This document shows positions 15,782 to 22,345 of a stretch of DNA of 22,345 nt, one piece after another. Under the pieces are notes generated by a model. The model did no database searches and was not told the DNA's origin. It saw nothing but the letters and a program-made list of their open reading frames with translations. The stretch's first letter is position 1. Each line of letters starts with the position of its first letter. Both the position numbers and the translations under genes were made by a program. The DNA is from an uncultured Eubacteriales bacterium (GTDB lineage Bacteria > Bacillota > Clostridia > Lachnospirales > Bianqueaceae): positions 1 to 22,345 of the forward strand of contig ONYR01000179.1 of assembly GCA_900322165.1 (NCBI GenBank), read 5' to 3'.

Positions 15782-17002
15782 ATGCGTACGAAGAAAAGAG
15801 CTGTAGCGATGCTGCTGGCCGGCGGACAGGGCAGCCGCCTCGGAGTGCTTACCAAAAAAGTCGCTAAGCCGGCGATTCCGTTCGGCGGTAAGTACCGTAT
15901 CATCGATTTCCCGCTCAGTAACTGTATCAATTCCGGTATTGATACGGTCGGTGTGCTGACTCAGTACATGCCGCTGGATCTGAACGGTTACATCGGAAAC
16001 GGTCAGCCGTGGGATCTGGACCGCAACGACGGCGGAGTTTCCGTTCTGCCGCCTTATGTCCGCGGAAAAGACGGAGAGTGGTACAAGGGAACCGCGAACG
16101 CGATCTACCAGAACATCCGTTTCATCGAGCGCTATGATCCGGAGTATGTTGTCGTTCTTTCCGGTGACCACATCTACAAGATGGACTACTCCAAGATGAT
16201 CGACTATACCGAAGAGAAGAACGCGGCCTGCACAATCGCGGTTCTGAACGTTACCCTTGAAGAGGCAACCCGTTTCGGTATCATGAATACGGAAGAAGAC
16301 GACCGTATCTACGAGTTCGAAGAGAAGCCGGCTCATCCGAAATCAACCAAGGCTTCGATGGGCGTTTATGTTTTCGAGTGGAAGAAGATGAAGAAGTATC
16401 TCGAAGAGGATGAGGCAGATCCGAATTCCGAGAACGACTTCGGTAAGAACATCATTCCGAACATGCTCGCAGCCGGCGAGAGAATGTATGCGTACGAGTT
16501 CGACGGTTACTGGAAGGATGTAGGAACCCTGCAGTCCCTGTGGGATGCCAACATGGAGCTTCTGCTTCCGGACAGCCCGATCAACCTCGGCGACAACACC
16601 TGGAAGATCTATGCACGCAACCCCAACGAGATGCCGCACTACACCTCCGGCCATGCCAAGGTCAAGAACGCCATGGTTTCCGAAGGCTGCCGCATCCACG
16701 GTACGGTTGAGAATTCCATCATCTTCCACGGCGCCTATGTCGGACGCGGCACCGTTGTCAAGGATTCTCTGATCCTTCCCAACACCGTGATCGAAGACGG
16801 CGCAGTCGTTGAATATTCCATTATCGGACAGAACACTCATATCGGCAAGAACGCAAAGATCGGTGCGCCGAAGGAAGTCGCGGAAGCGACCGTGACCCCC
16901 GGCAAGATGACCGGCTATATGGCTGTTCTTGCAGATGACATTACGATCGGTGACGGTCAGGTCGTTGCACCTGCCGAAATGCTCGATGAAGATCGTTTAT
17001 AA
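15782..17002 (+). CDS. glgC: Glucose-1-phosphate adenylyltransferase, catalytic subunit
   Basis: GlgC makes ADP-glucose from glucose-1-phosphate and ATP, the committed step of glycogen synthesis. The 406 residues begin with the nucleotidyltransferase signature GGQGSRLGVLTKKVAKPA (14-31), then PFGGKYRIIDFPLSNCINSG, the catalytic SGDH at 127-130 (D129) and EFEEKP at 178-183. The C-terminal third is a left-handed beta-helix with repeated short hydrophobic turns. A very strong AGGGGAGG ribosome site (15768-15775) precedes the ATG, within an AT-rich 60-base gap after glgB that also holds the ten-base palindrome TTAAATTTAA (15748-15757). Codon choice is strongly biased to AAC, AAG, ATC and TAC. It probably forms a heteromer with the adjacent GlgD. 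Confidence 0.97.
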   Translation: MRTKKRAVAMLLAGGQGSRLGVLTKKVAKPAIPFGGKYRIIDFPLSNCINSGIDTVGVLTQYMPLDLNGYIGNGQPWDLDRNDGGVSVLPPYVRGKDGEWYKGTANAIYQNIRFIERYDPEYVVVLSGDHIYKMDYSKMIDYTEEKNAACTIAVLNVTLEEATRFGIMNTEEDDRIYEFEEKPAHPKSTKASMGVYVFEWKKMKKYLEEDEADPNSENDFGKNIIPNMLAAGERMYAYEFDGYWKDVGTLQSLWDANMELLLPDSPINLGDNTWKIYARNPNEMPHYTSGHAKVKNAMVSEGCRIHGTVENSIIFHGAYVGRGTVVKDSLILPNTVIEDGAVVEYSIIGQNTHIGKNAKIGAPKEVAEATVTPGKMTGYMAVLADDITIGDGQVVAPAEMLDEDRL

Positions 17003-17017
17003 GAGAGGAGCAGAAAA

Positions 17018-18136
17018 ATGAAAGATACCCTTGGTTTGATCTTCGCTTATCAGAACGATGAACTGATGAAATCGCTGACGCAGAAGCGTGCGCTTTCCTC
17101 AATTCCTTTCGGCGGACGTTACCGTGTCGTCGACTTTGCCCTGTCCAACCTTGTCAACTCCGGTGTGACCAAGGTCGGCATCATCACCCGCAACAACTAC
17201 CAGTCCCTGATGGACCACCTCGGCAGCGGCAAGGAGTGGGATCTGTCCCGTAAGAACGGCGGTATGTACATTCTGCCTCCGTTCGCTCAGAACTCCGGCT
17301 ACCGCGGCAAGATGGAAGCGCTTCGCAATGCGGAGAACTTCATCCGCAAGTCCACGGAGGAATATGTCATCCTTTCATCTGCGGACGTGATCTTCAATAT
17401 GACCTTTGATGATGCGCTTCGTTTCCACAAGGAGAAGGGCGCGGACATCACCCTGATCTACAAGAAGGGCGTTGTCAAGCAGTTCGACGGCGGTGCCGGA
17501 TCCGGCTGCATCATCGAGACCAACGGGGACGAGCGCGTCACCGATATCGCGGTCAACCCCGTCATCGGCGGCGAAGTCGTCAAGCGCGGCCTTGAGCAGA
17601 TCATTATCGGACGTTCCCTGCTGGAGTCCCTGATCAACGAGTGCACGAGCCATAACATGTACAGTTTACACAGAGATGTGCTCCAGAGACACCTGAATGA
17701 TCTCAAAATTTACGGATATGAATACGACGGTTATTGTGCTAAAATAGACAGCATCGCCTCGTACTACGCTGCGAACATGGACCTCCTTGACGGAGACATC
17801 CGTTCCGCGCTGTTCTATCAGGACGACCAGATCTTTACCAAGATCCGTGATGAGGCACCTACCCTTTACACCAACTCTGCGGAAGTGACGAACTCCCTGA
17901 TCGCAGACGGCTGTGTTATTGAAGGAACCGTTGAAAACAGTATCCTGTTCCGCGGCGTCCACGTCCGCAAGGGCGCGGTCATCCGCAATTCCATCATCAT
18001 GCAGGACTGCGAAATTCAGGAGAAGTCGGAGCTTCAGTATGCGATTACCGACAAGGACGTTGTTATTCGCGAAAACCGTAAGCTGTTCGGCTACAATCTG
18101 TACCCGATGGTACTCGCAAAGGGCAGTGTTGTGTGA
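17018..18136 (+). CDS. glgD: ADP-glucose pyrophosphorylase regulatory subunit GlgD
   Basis: GlgD is a non-catalytic homologue of GlgC that in Bacillota modulates the activity of the GlgC/GlgD complex. The 372 residues keep the fold (IPFGGRYRVVDFALSNLVNSG at 29-49, GGMYILPPFA at 81-90 and a C-terminal beta-helix) but lack the phosphate-binding glycine loop: the N-terminus reads FAYQNDELMKSLTQKRALSS instead. The catalytic Asp of GlgC (SGDH) is replaced, the aligned segment being LSSAD at 119-123. These losses are typical of the family and not a sign of decay. GAGAGGAG at 17003-17010 is its ribosome site and only 15 bases separate it from glgC. An AT-rich patch near 17700-17750 breaks the otherwise strict codon pattern. 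Confidence 0.96.
   Translation: MKDTLGLIFAYQNDELMKSLTQKRALSSIPFGGRYRVVDFALSNLVNSGVTKVGIITRNNYQSLMDHLGSGKEWDLSRKNGGMYILPPFAQNSGYRGKMEALRNAENFIRKSTEEYVILSSADVIFNMTFDDALRFHKEKGADITLIYKKGVVKQFDGGAGSGCIIETNGDERVTDIAVNPVIGGEVVKRGLEQIIIGRSLLESLINECTSHNMYSLHRDVLQRHLNDLKIYGYEYDGYCAKIDSIASYYAANMDLLDGDIRSALFYQDDQIFTKIRDEAPTLYTNSAEVTNSLIADGCVIEGTVENSILFRGVHVRKGAVIRNSIIMQDCEIQEKSELQYAITDKDVVIRENRKLFGYNLYPMVLAKGSVV
17737..17745 (+). promoter_or_regulatory. Possible internal extended -10 element within glgD
   Basis: TGC followed by TAAAAT (17740-17745) looks like an extended -10 box. It lies in a local AT-rich stretch where glgD uses AAA, ATT, TAT, TGT and the rare ATA in place of its usual AAG, ATC, TAC and TGC. 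The matching -35 region (around 17717-17722) is poor. If active, it would add transcription for glgA and glgP about 420 bases downstream. Confidence 0.25.
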
Positions 18137-18160
18137 TATTCCGGAAAGGAAGATCAAAAC

Positions 18161-19600
18161 ATGAAAGTATTATACGCAGCCGCTGAGGCTGTCCCGTTTG
18201 CAAAATCGGGCGGCCTCGGCGATGTTGCCGGCGCTTTGCCGGCGGCTCTGAGAAAAAGGCTCGTCGGCTGCCGCGTGGTGCTTCCTTTTTATCAGGACAC
18301 CCCGAAGGCGCTGAAAGAGCAGATGACTCTCCTCGGAGAGATGTGGGTTCCGCTTTCCTGGCGCAGCCAGTACTGCGGGATCTACGAAGCCAAGGTAGGC
18401 AATGTCATCTATTACCTCCTTGACAACAAGTACTACTTCGGCCGCAAGGGCTATTACGGCTACTTTGATGACGGTGAGCGCTTCGCGTTCTTCTCCAAGG
18501 CAGTCCTTGAGCTCCTGCAGCACATCGATTTCAAGCCGGACGTCATTAACTGCAACGACTGGCAGACCGGTCTGATTCCGTTCTATCTCAACAAGTTTTA
18601 TCGGAATGCCGGCGATGTGTATGCCAACCTGAAAGTCGTCTACACGATCCACAACATCCAGTATCAGGGTGTGTTCGCGCCGAGCATCGTTGAGAACGTG
18701 CTGGGCGTGGAGTGGAACGAATATGCCGGCGGTTATCTTCAGTTTGACAACTGTGTCAACTATATGAAGACCGGTATCGAGGCAGCCGACTGGATCACCA
18801 CGGTTAGCCCGACCTACGCTCAGGAGATCCAGACACCGGAATACGGTCACAAGCTTGACAGTATGCTGAAACAGGAAAGCCAGAAGCTTTCCGGCATCCT
18901 CAACGGAATTGACACCGAGAAGTTCAATCCCGAGACCGATCCCGCGCTGTTCTGCAACTACTCGCTGGAGCATCTTGAGGGCAAGAAAGCCTGCAAGAAG
19001 GGCCTTCAGGAGATGCTCGGACTGACGGTTCGCGATGACGTTCCGATCGTAGCTGTTGTTTCCCGTCTGGCGGACCACAAGGGCCTTGATCTGATCGCGC
19101 ATGTCTTCGATGAAATGCTCGGAGACGATATGCAGTTTGTCGTTCTCGGCGTTGGTGAATGGCGCTACGAAGAGATGATGAAAAAGGCCGCGATCGCTTA
19201 TCCCGGCAAGGTTTCCGTCAATCTTCGGTTTGACGCGGATCTCGCGCAGAAGATCTACTCCGGCGCGGACATTCTGCTGATGCCTTCGCAGAGTGAGCCC
19301 TGCGGGCTTTCTCAGCTGATCGCGATGCGCTACGGCACGATCCCGGTCGTTCGCGAGACCGGCGGTCTGAAGGATACGGTCCAGCCCTATGTTTCCTGGG
19401 AAGGACGCGGAAACGGTTTCTCGTTCGCGGCGTACAACGCGCATGATATGCTCTATGTGATCCGTCAGGCGGAGGAAACCTTCCACAACCCGGAAAACTG
19501 GAAACAGGTCATGACCAACGCGATGAAAACGGACGTGAGCTGGAATGGACCGGCTAAGGATTACTTAGCACTCTACCGGAAGATCACCGGTAAAAAATAA
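18161..19600 (+). CDS. glgA: Glycogen synthase (ADP-glucose, GT5)
   Basis: GlgA transfers glucose from ADP-glucose to the non-reducing end of the glycogen chain with retention of configuration. The 479 residues match the usual 475-490. The N-terminal domain carries the ADP-glucose-binding KSGGLGDVAG motif at 15-24, with K15, and INCNDWQTGLIP. The C-terminal GT-B domain has ILNGID, VSRLADHKG and the conserved SQSEPCGLSQLIAMRYG segment, where E379 is the key glutamate, followed by RETGGLKDTV. A GAAAGGA ribosome site lies at 18144-18150, about ten bases before the ATG. It is 24 bases after glgD. A 65-base gap with a hairpin separates it from glgP. Confidence 0.97.
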   Translation: MKVLYAAAEAVPFAKSGGLGDVAGALPAALRKRLVGCRVVLPFYQDTPKALKEQMTLLGEMWVPLSWRSQYCGIYEAKVGNVIYYLLDNKYYFGRKGYYGYFDDGERFAFFSKAVLELLQHIDFKPDVINCNDWQTGLIPFYLNKFYRNAGDVYANLKVVYTIHNIQYQGVFAPSIVENVLGVEWNEYAGGYLQFDNCVNYMKTGIEAADWITTVSPTYAQEIQTPEYGHKLDSMLKQESQKLSGILNGIDTEKFNPETDPALFCNYSLEHLEGKKACKKGLQEMLGLTVRDDVPIVAVVSRLADHKGLDLIAHVFDEMLGDDMQFVVLGVGEWRYEEMMKKAAIAYPGKVSVNLRFDADLAQKIYSGADILLMPSQSEPCGLSQLIAMRYGTIPVVRETGGLKDTVQPYVSWEGRGNGFSFAAYNAHDMLYVIRQAEETFHNPENWKQVMTNAMKTDVSWNGPAKDYLALYRKITGKK

Positions 19601-19615
19601 CACATAGATAGAGAA

Positions 19616-19642
19616 CCCGGGTGGGACTCTGACTCATCCGGG
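19616..19642 (+). promoter_or_regulatory. Intercistronic hairpin between glgA and glgP
   Basis: CCCGGGTGGG (19616-19625) pairs with CTCATCCGGG (19633-19642) through ten pairs, two of them G-U, around a seven-base loop. Only ATTATTAT follows instead of a T-run, so it is at best a weak terminator. It could act as an attenuator, or as a 3'-end block or cleavage site that changes the glgA to glgP mRNA ratio. glgP has its own AGGGGA ribosome site at 19654-19659. Confidence 0.55.
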
Positions 19643-19665
19643 ATTATTATGTCAGGGGATTAGTT

Positions 19666-22098
19666 ATGACAAAGAAAGAACTTCAGGAAAAGATCGAAGG
19701 TAAGATCAAACGGCACTACGGCATCACACCTCAGGAAGCCAAAGCCTCGGTACTTTATGATGCATGCGCGCTGGTAGTCCGTGACATGCTGATGGACAAA
19801 TGGGCCGAGACGCAGAATGAGATCAAGAAAAAGCAGGCCAAGCAGCTTTGCTATTTCTCGATCGAATTTCTTCTCGGACGTTCGCTTCGCAACAATGTCT
19901 ACAACCTTGGACTGATGGATCAGTTTGAGTCGATCCTGAAAGGATACGGTACGACTTTTGAACAGATCTGCAATGTGGAACAGGACGCCGCACTTGGAAA
20001 CGGCGGTCTGGGACGTCTCGCGGCCTGCTACATGGACGCGGAAGCTTCTCAGGGACTGCCGGCAACCGGTTACAGCATCCTTTACGAATACGGCCTGTTT
20101 AAACAGCGTATCATCGAAGGTCAGCAGACCGAGCTCCCGGATTCCTGGCTTGACACCGGCCGCAGCTGGCTTGTCACAAAGGAAGATGAGATGGTTGAGG
20201 TTCGCTTTGGCGGACGTGTAGTCGAGGATTGGAGCGAGGGCAAACTCCGCGTTCATCTCGAGGACTGCGACGTTGTCAACGCGATCCCGAACGATATGCT
20301 GATTTCCGGTTACAAGAGTGAAACCGTCAACACGCTCAGACTGTGGCAGCCGAAATCGCCCTACACGATGAACATGACTCTGTTCAACGAAGGTGCGTAT
20401 CTGAAGGCGATGGAGCGTCAGGCAAACGCGGAGGTCCTCTCCAAGGTCCTGTATCCTGAAGACAACAACTACGAAGGCAAATCGCTTCGCATCAAGCAGC
20501 AGTATTTCTTCATTTCCGCTTCGGTTCAGTCGATCCTGCGCAAGGAACTGAAACGCTTCGGAACCCTGAAGCATCTGAACGATCACTACGTGTTCCAGAT
20601 CAACGATACGCACCCGGCCATGGTCATTCCGGAGCTGATGCGTTTGCTGATGGATGAGAACGGCATGAGCTGGGAAGACGCATGGGATATCACGACCAAG
20701 ACTGTCGCGTTCACGAACCACACCATCATGGTCGAGGCGCTTGAGCGCTGGCCGGAAGATCTGATCCGCAAGAACATGCCGCGTATCTACCAGATCATCT
20801 GTGAGATCAACCGTCGTTTCTGCGAGCATCTCTGGACCGTATTCCCCGGAGACTGGGAACGCATCAACCGCATGACGATCGTCGGCGGCGGCCAGATCCG
20901 CATGGCAAACCTGTCGATCGCCGGATCGTTCTCCGTCAACGGCGTTTCCGAGCTGCACTCCCAGATCCTGAAGGATGATACCTTCCACGATTTCTACCTT
21001 GACGCGCCGGAGAAATTCCGCAACGTCACGAACGGTATCACGTACCGCCGCTGGCTTGGCCAGAGCAACCCGGGACTGACAAAACTGATTACCGATTCCA
21101 TCGGTGACGGCTTCCTGAAGGATCCGAACGAGCTTGAAAAGCTGATGCCCTATACCGAGGACGACGCGTTCCTTGAGAAGTTCCGTCAGATCAAGCATGA
21201 AAACAAGGTGCGCCTTGCGAAGTTCATCAAGGAGCAGAGCGGCATCGTTGTCAATACTGACTCCATGTTCGACGCACAGGCAAAGCGTCTGCATGAGTAC
21301 AAGCGCCAGCTGCTGAATGTCATGCACATTCTTCGTTCTTACTACGAGATCAAGGACAATCCGCAGATGGACGTCGTTCCGAGAACCTATCTCTTCGGAG
21401 CCAAGGCCGCACCCGGCTACAGCCGCGCCAAGGACATTATCCGTCTGATCCACGCGGTCGCCGACATGGTCAACAACGATCCGGATATCGGCGATAAGAT
21501 GAAGGTCGTCTTCATTCAGGACTACAAGGTCACGGTCGCTGAGATCCTCATGCCCGCGGCTGAGCTCTCCGAGCAGATCTCGACTGCAGGCCGTGAAGCT
21601 TCCGGTACCGGCAACATGAAGTTCATGCTGAACGGTGCGATCACGATCGGTACATATGACGGTGCCAATATCGAGATCCACGACAAGGTCGGTGATGACA
21701 ACTTCTTCCTGTTCGGTATGAAGACCAATCAGGTCAACAGCCTGCTGCGTCACGGCTACAACGCGATGCAGTACTACACCAACAACATGTGGATCAACCG
21801 CATCGTCAACGCGATCCGCAACGGCATCGGCCGTCCGGGTCATGAGATCGGCTTCCCCGATATCGCCAACTCCCTGCTGTTCAACAACATGGGCAACGTA
21901 GCGGATCCGTATCTGCTGCTGGCAGACTTCGAGGACTACTGCCGTGTTCAGAACATTGCTTCGGACACCTATCTCGATCCCAAGAAGTGGAACCGTATGG
22001 GACTCGTCAATACCGCAATGTCCGGTATGTTTGCGGCAGACCGTTCCGTGCTCGAATACGACGAGCGGATCTGGCATCTGACTCATTTAACCAAGTGA
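19666..22098 (+). CDS. glgP: Glycogen/maltodextrin phosphorylase
   Basis: GlgP is a pyridoxal-phosphate enzyme that releases glucose-1-phosphate from alpha-1,4 glucan ends. At 810 residues it has the normal bacterial length. The N-terminus shows CYFSIEFLLGRSLRNN and the glycine-rich DAALGNGGLGRLAACYMD segment. The middle has QINDTHPAMVIPELMR, NHTIMVEALERW and NVTNGITYRRWL. The cofactor site is EASGTGNMKFMLNG with the PLP lysine at K652, followed by IGTYDGANIEI (TYDG where most members have TLDG). The start is set by AGGGGA at 19654-19659. It follows the glgA-glgP hairpin and is the degradative enzyme of the operon. The stop is separated by a single base from the next ATG. Confidence 0.97.
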   Translation: MTKKELQEKIEGKIKRHYGITPQEAKASVLYDACALVVRDMLMDKWAETQNEIKKKQAKQLCYFSIEFLLGRSLRNNVYNLGLMDQFESILKGYGTTFEQICNVEQDAALGNGGLGRLAACYMDAEASQGLPATGYSILYEYGLFKQRIIEGQQTELPDSWLDTGRSWLVTKEDEMVEVRFGGRVVEDWSEGKLRVHLEDCDVVNAIPNDMLISGYKSETVNTLRLWQPKSPYTMNMTLFNEGAYLKAMERQANAEVLSKVLYPEDNNYEGKSLRIKQQYFFISASVQSILRKELKRFGTLKHLNDHYVFQINDTHPAMVIPELMRLLMDENGMSWEDAWDITTKTVAFTNHTIMVEALERWPEDLIRKNMPRIYQIICEINRRFCEHLWTVFPGDWERINRMTIVGGGQIRMANLSIAGSFSVNGVSELHSQILKDDTFHDFYLDAPEKFRNVTNGITYRRWLGQSNPGLTKLITDSIGDGFLKDPNELEKLMPYTEDDAFLEKFRQIKHENKVRLAKFIKEQSGIVVNTDSMFDAQAKRLHEYKRQLLNVMHILRSYYEIKDNPQMDVVPRTYLFGAKAAPGYSRAKDIIRLIHAVADMVNNDPDIGDKMKVVFIQDYKVTVAEILMPAAELSEQISTAGREASGTGNMKFMLNGAITIGTYDGANIEIHDKVGDDNFFLFGMKTNQVNSLLRHGYNAMQYYTNNMWINRIVNAIRNGIGRPGHEIGFPDIANSLLFNNMGNVADPYLLLADFEDYCRVQNIASDTYLDPKKWNRMGLVNTAMSGMFAADRSVLEYDERIWHLTHLTK

Positions 22099-22099
22099 T

Positions 22100-22345
22100 A
22101 TGCTGCTGAATAAAATCAAAGAACTCCTGGTTGCAGGAATTAACGGTGAAGAGCTGATCGCAGAGATCAGCTCTCACTTCTATGAGAGCATTGAAGACGC
22201 GCGCAAAGAGCATCCGCACCTGTATGAGCGTCTTGACGACTATGAGACCCTGCAGGACTATTTCGACATGGACACCGACGGTCTTGACTATGACGAAGCG
22301 CTCATGGTCGACGACCTTGTCGATGATATCGAATACCTGCTGCAG
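22100..22345 (+). CDS. Unknown acidic protein, 3' end outside window
   Basis: An open frame of 82 codons starts at ATG 22100, one base after the glgP stop, and remains open to the window edge. The protein begins MLLNKIKELLVAGINGEEL and becomes very acidic: about 24 Asp/Glu against five Lys/Arg in 82 residues, with the run DDLVDDIEYL near the edge. It looks helical, with no signal peptide or membrane segment. No ribosome site is visible, so translation would be coupled to glgP. Codon use matches its neighbours, which supports a real gene. I recognise no family; a role linked to glycogen metabolism is suggested only by position. Confidence 0.7.
   Translation, partial: MLLNKIKELLVAGINGEELIAEISSHFYESIEDARKEHPHLYERLDDYETLQDYFDMDTDGLDYDEALMVDDLVDDIEYLLQ

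Noticed and set aside
17018..18136. glgD as a decayed copy of glgC
   Set aside because: Loss of the glycine loop and catalytic Asp is the normal state of GlgD regulatory subunits, and the gene is intact and strongly codon-biased.
19660..22086. An 808-codon open frame antisense to nearly all of glgP, with similar long antisense frames opposite phoH, the M29-like gene, pcrA, ligA, glgB and glgA
   Set aside because: The sense strands encode unmistakable enzymes. The antisense products show no domain motifs, no ribosome sites and an Arg/His/Val/Asp-heavy composition expected from mirrored, strongly biased codons of a GC-rich gene.
1..22345. CRISPR arrays, insertion sequences, prophage or attachment-site signatures
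   Set aside because: I saw no regularly spaced repeats, transposase or integrase genes, or target-site duplications. The tRNA-Gln shows no duplicated 3' end within the window. Gene content and codon use look like core chromosome.

Overview
The window is a dense, entirely plus-strand stretch of bacterial chromosome. Family-level similarities point to a Bacillota (Firmicutes) genome of moderately high GC, clostridial or erysipelotrichial in flavour. The indicators are a GlgC+GlgD pair, a YtgP/SpoVB-type flippase, PhoH next to YbeY, PcrA next to a clostridial-style NAD+ DNA ligase, strong AGGAG-type ribosome sites, SigA-type promoters, and a tRNA without an encoded CCA. I cannot fix the genus from sequence reading alone.

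Layout. (1) Positions 1-5565 form a tight housekeeping cluster with gaps of 0-30 nt and two ATGA stop/start overlaps: the 3' end of purB, proC, a NUDIX ADP-ribose pyrophosphatase, phoH, ybeY, a lipid-linked oligosaccharide flippase and tadA. (2) At 5538-6793, a promoter buried in the end of tadA drives an unrecognised four-segment membrane protein. (3) At 6815-7000 a compact tRNA unit carries a perfect-consensus promoter, a strong leader hairpin, tRNA-Gln(CTG) and an intrinsic terminator. (4) At 7029-13590 lie a large M29-aminopeptidase-like protein that appears to have lost most of its metal ligands, then pcrA and ligA, both DNA repair/replication enzymes. (5) From 13587 to the end is a complete glycogen operon: its promoter overlaps the ligA stop codon and is followed by glgB, glgC, glgD, glgA, glgP and the start of an acidic unknown protein that runs off the window.

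The glycogen genes form a coherent pathway. GlgC/GlgD make ADP-glucose, GlgA extends the alpha-1,4 chain, GlgB adds alpha-1,6 branches and GlgP releases glucose-1-phosphate. glgC, glgD, glgA and glgP use a visibly restricted codon set (AAC, AAG, TAC, GGC), suggesting high expression.

Most of the window is ordinary core genome and I see no clear novel multi-gene system. The items most worth a second look are the apparent M29 pseudoenzyme with a Lys/Glu/Ala/Pro-rich insertion, the tRNA-Gln unit (leader hairpin, T-stem mismatch, position ahead of an operon with no visible promoter), an AT-rich promoter-like patch inside glgD, the glgA-glgP hairpin, and the unknown acidic gene coupled to glgP.
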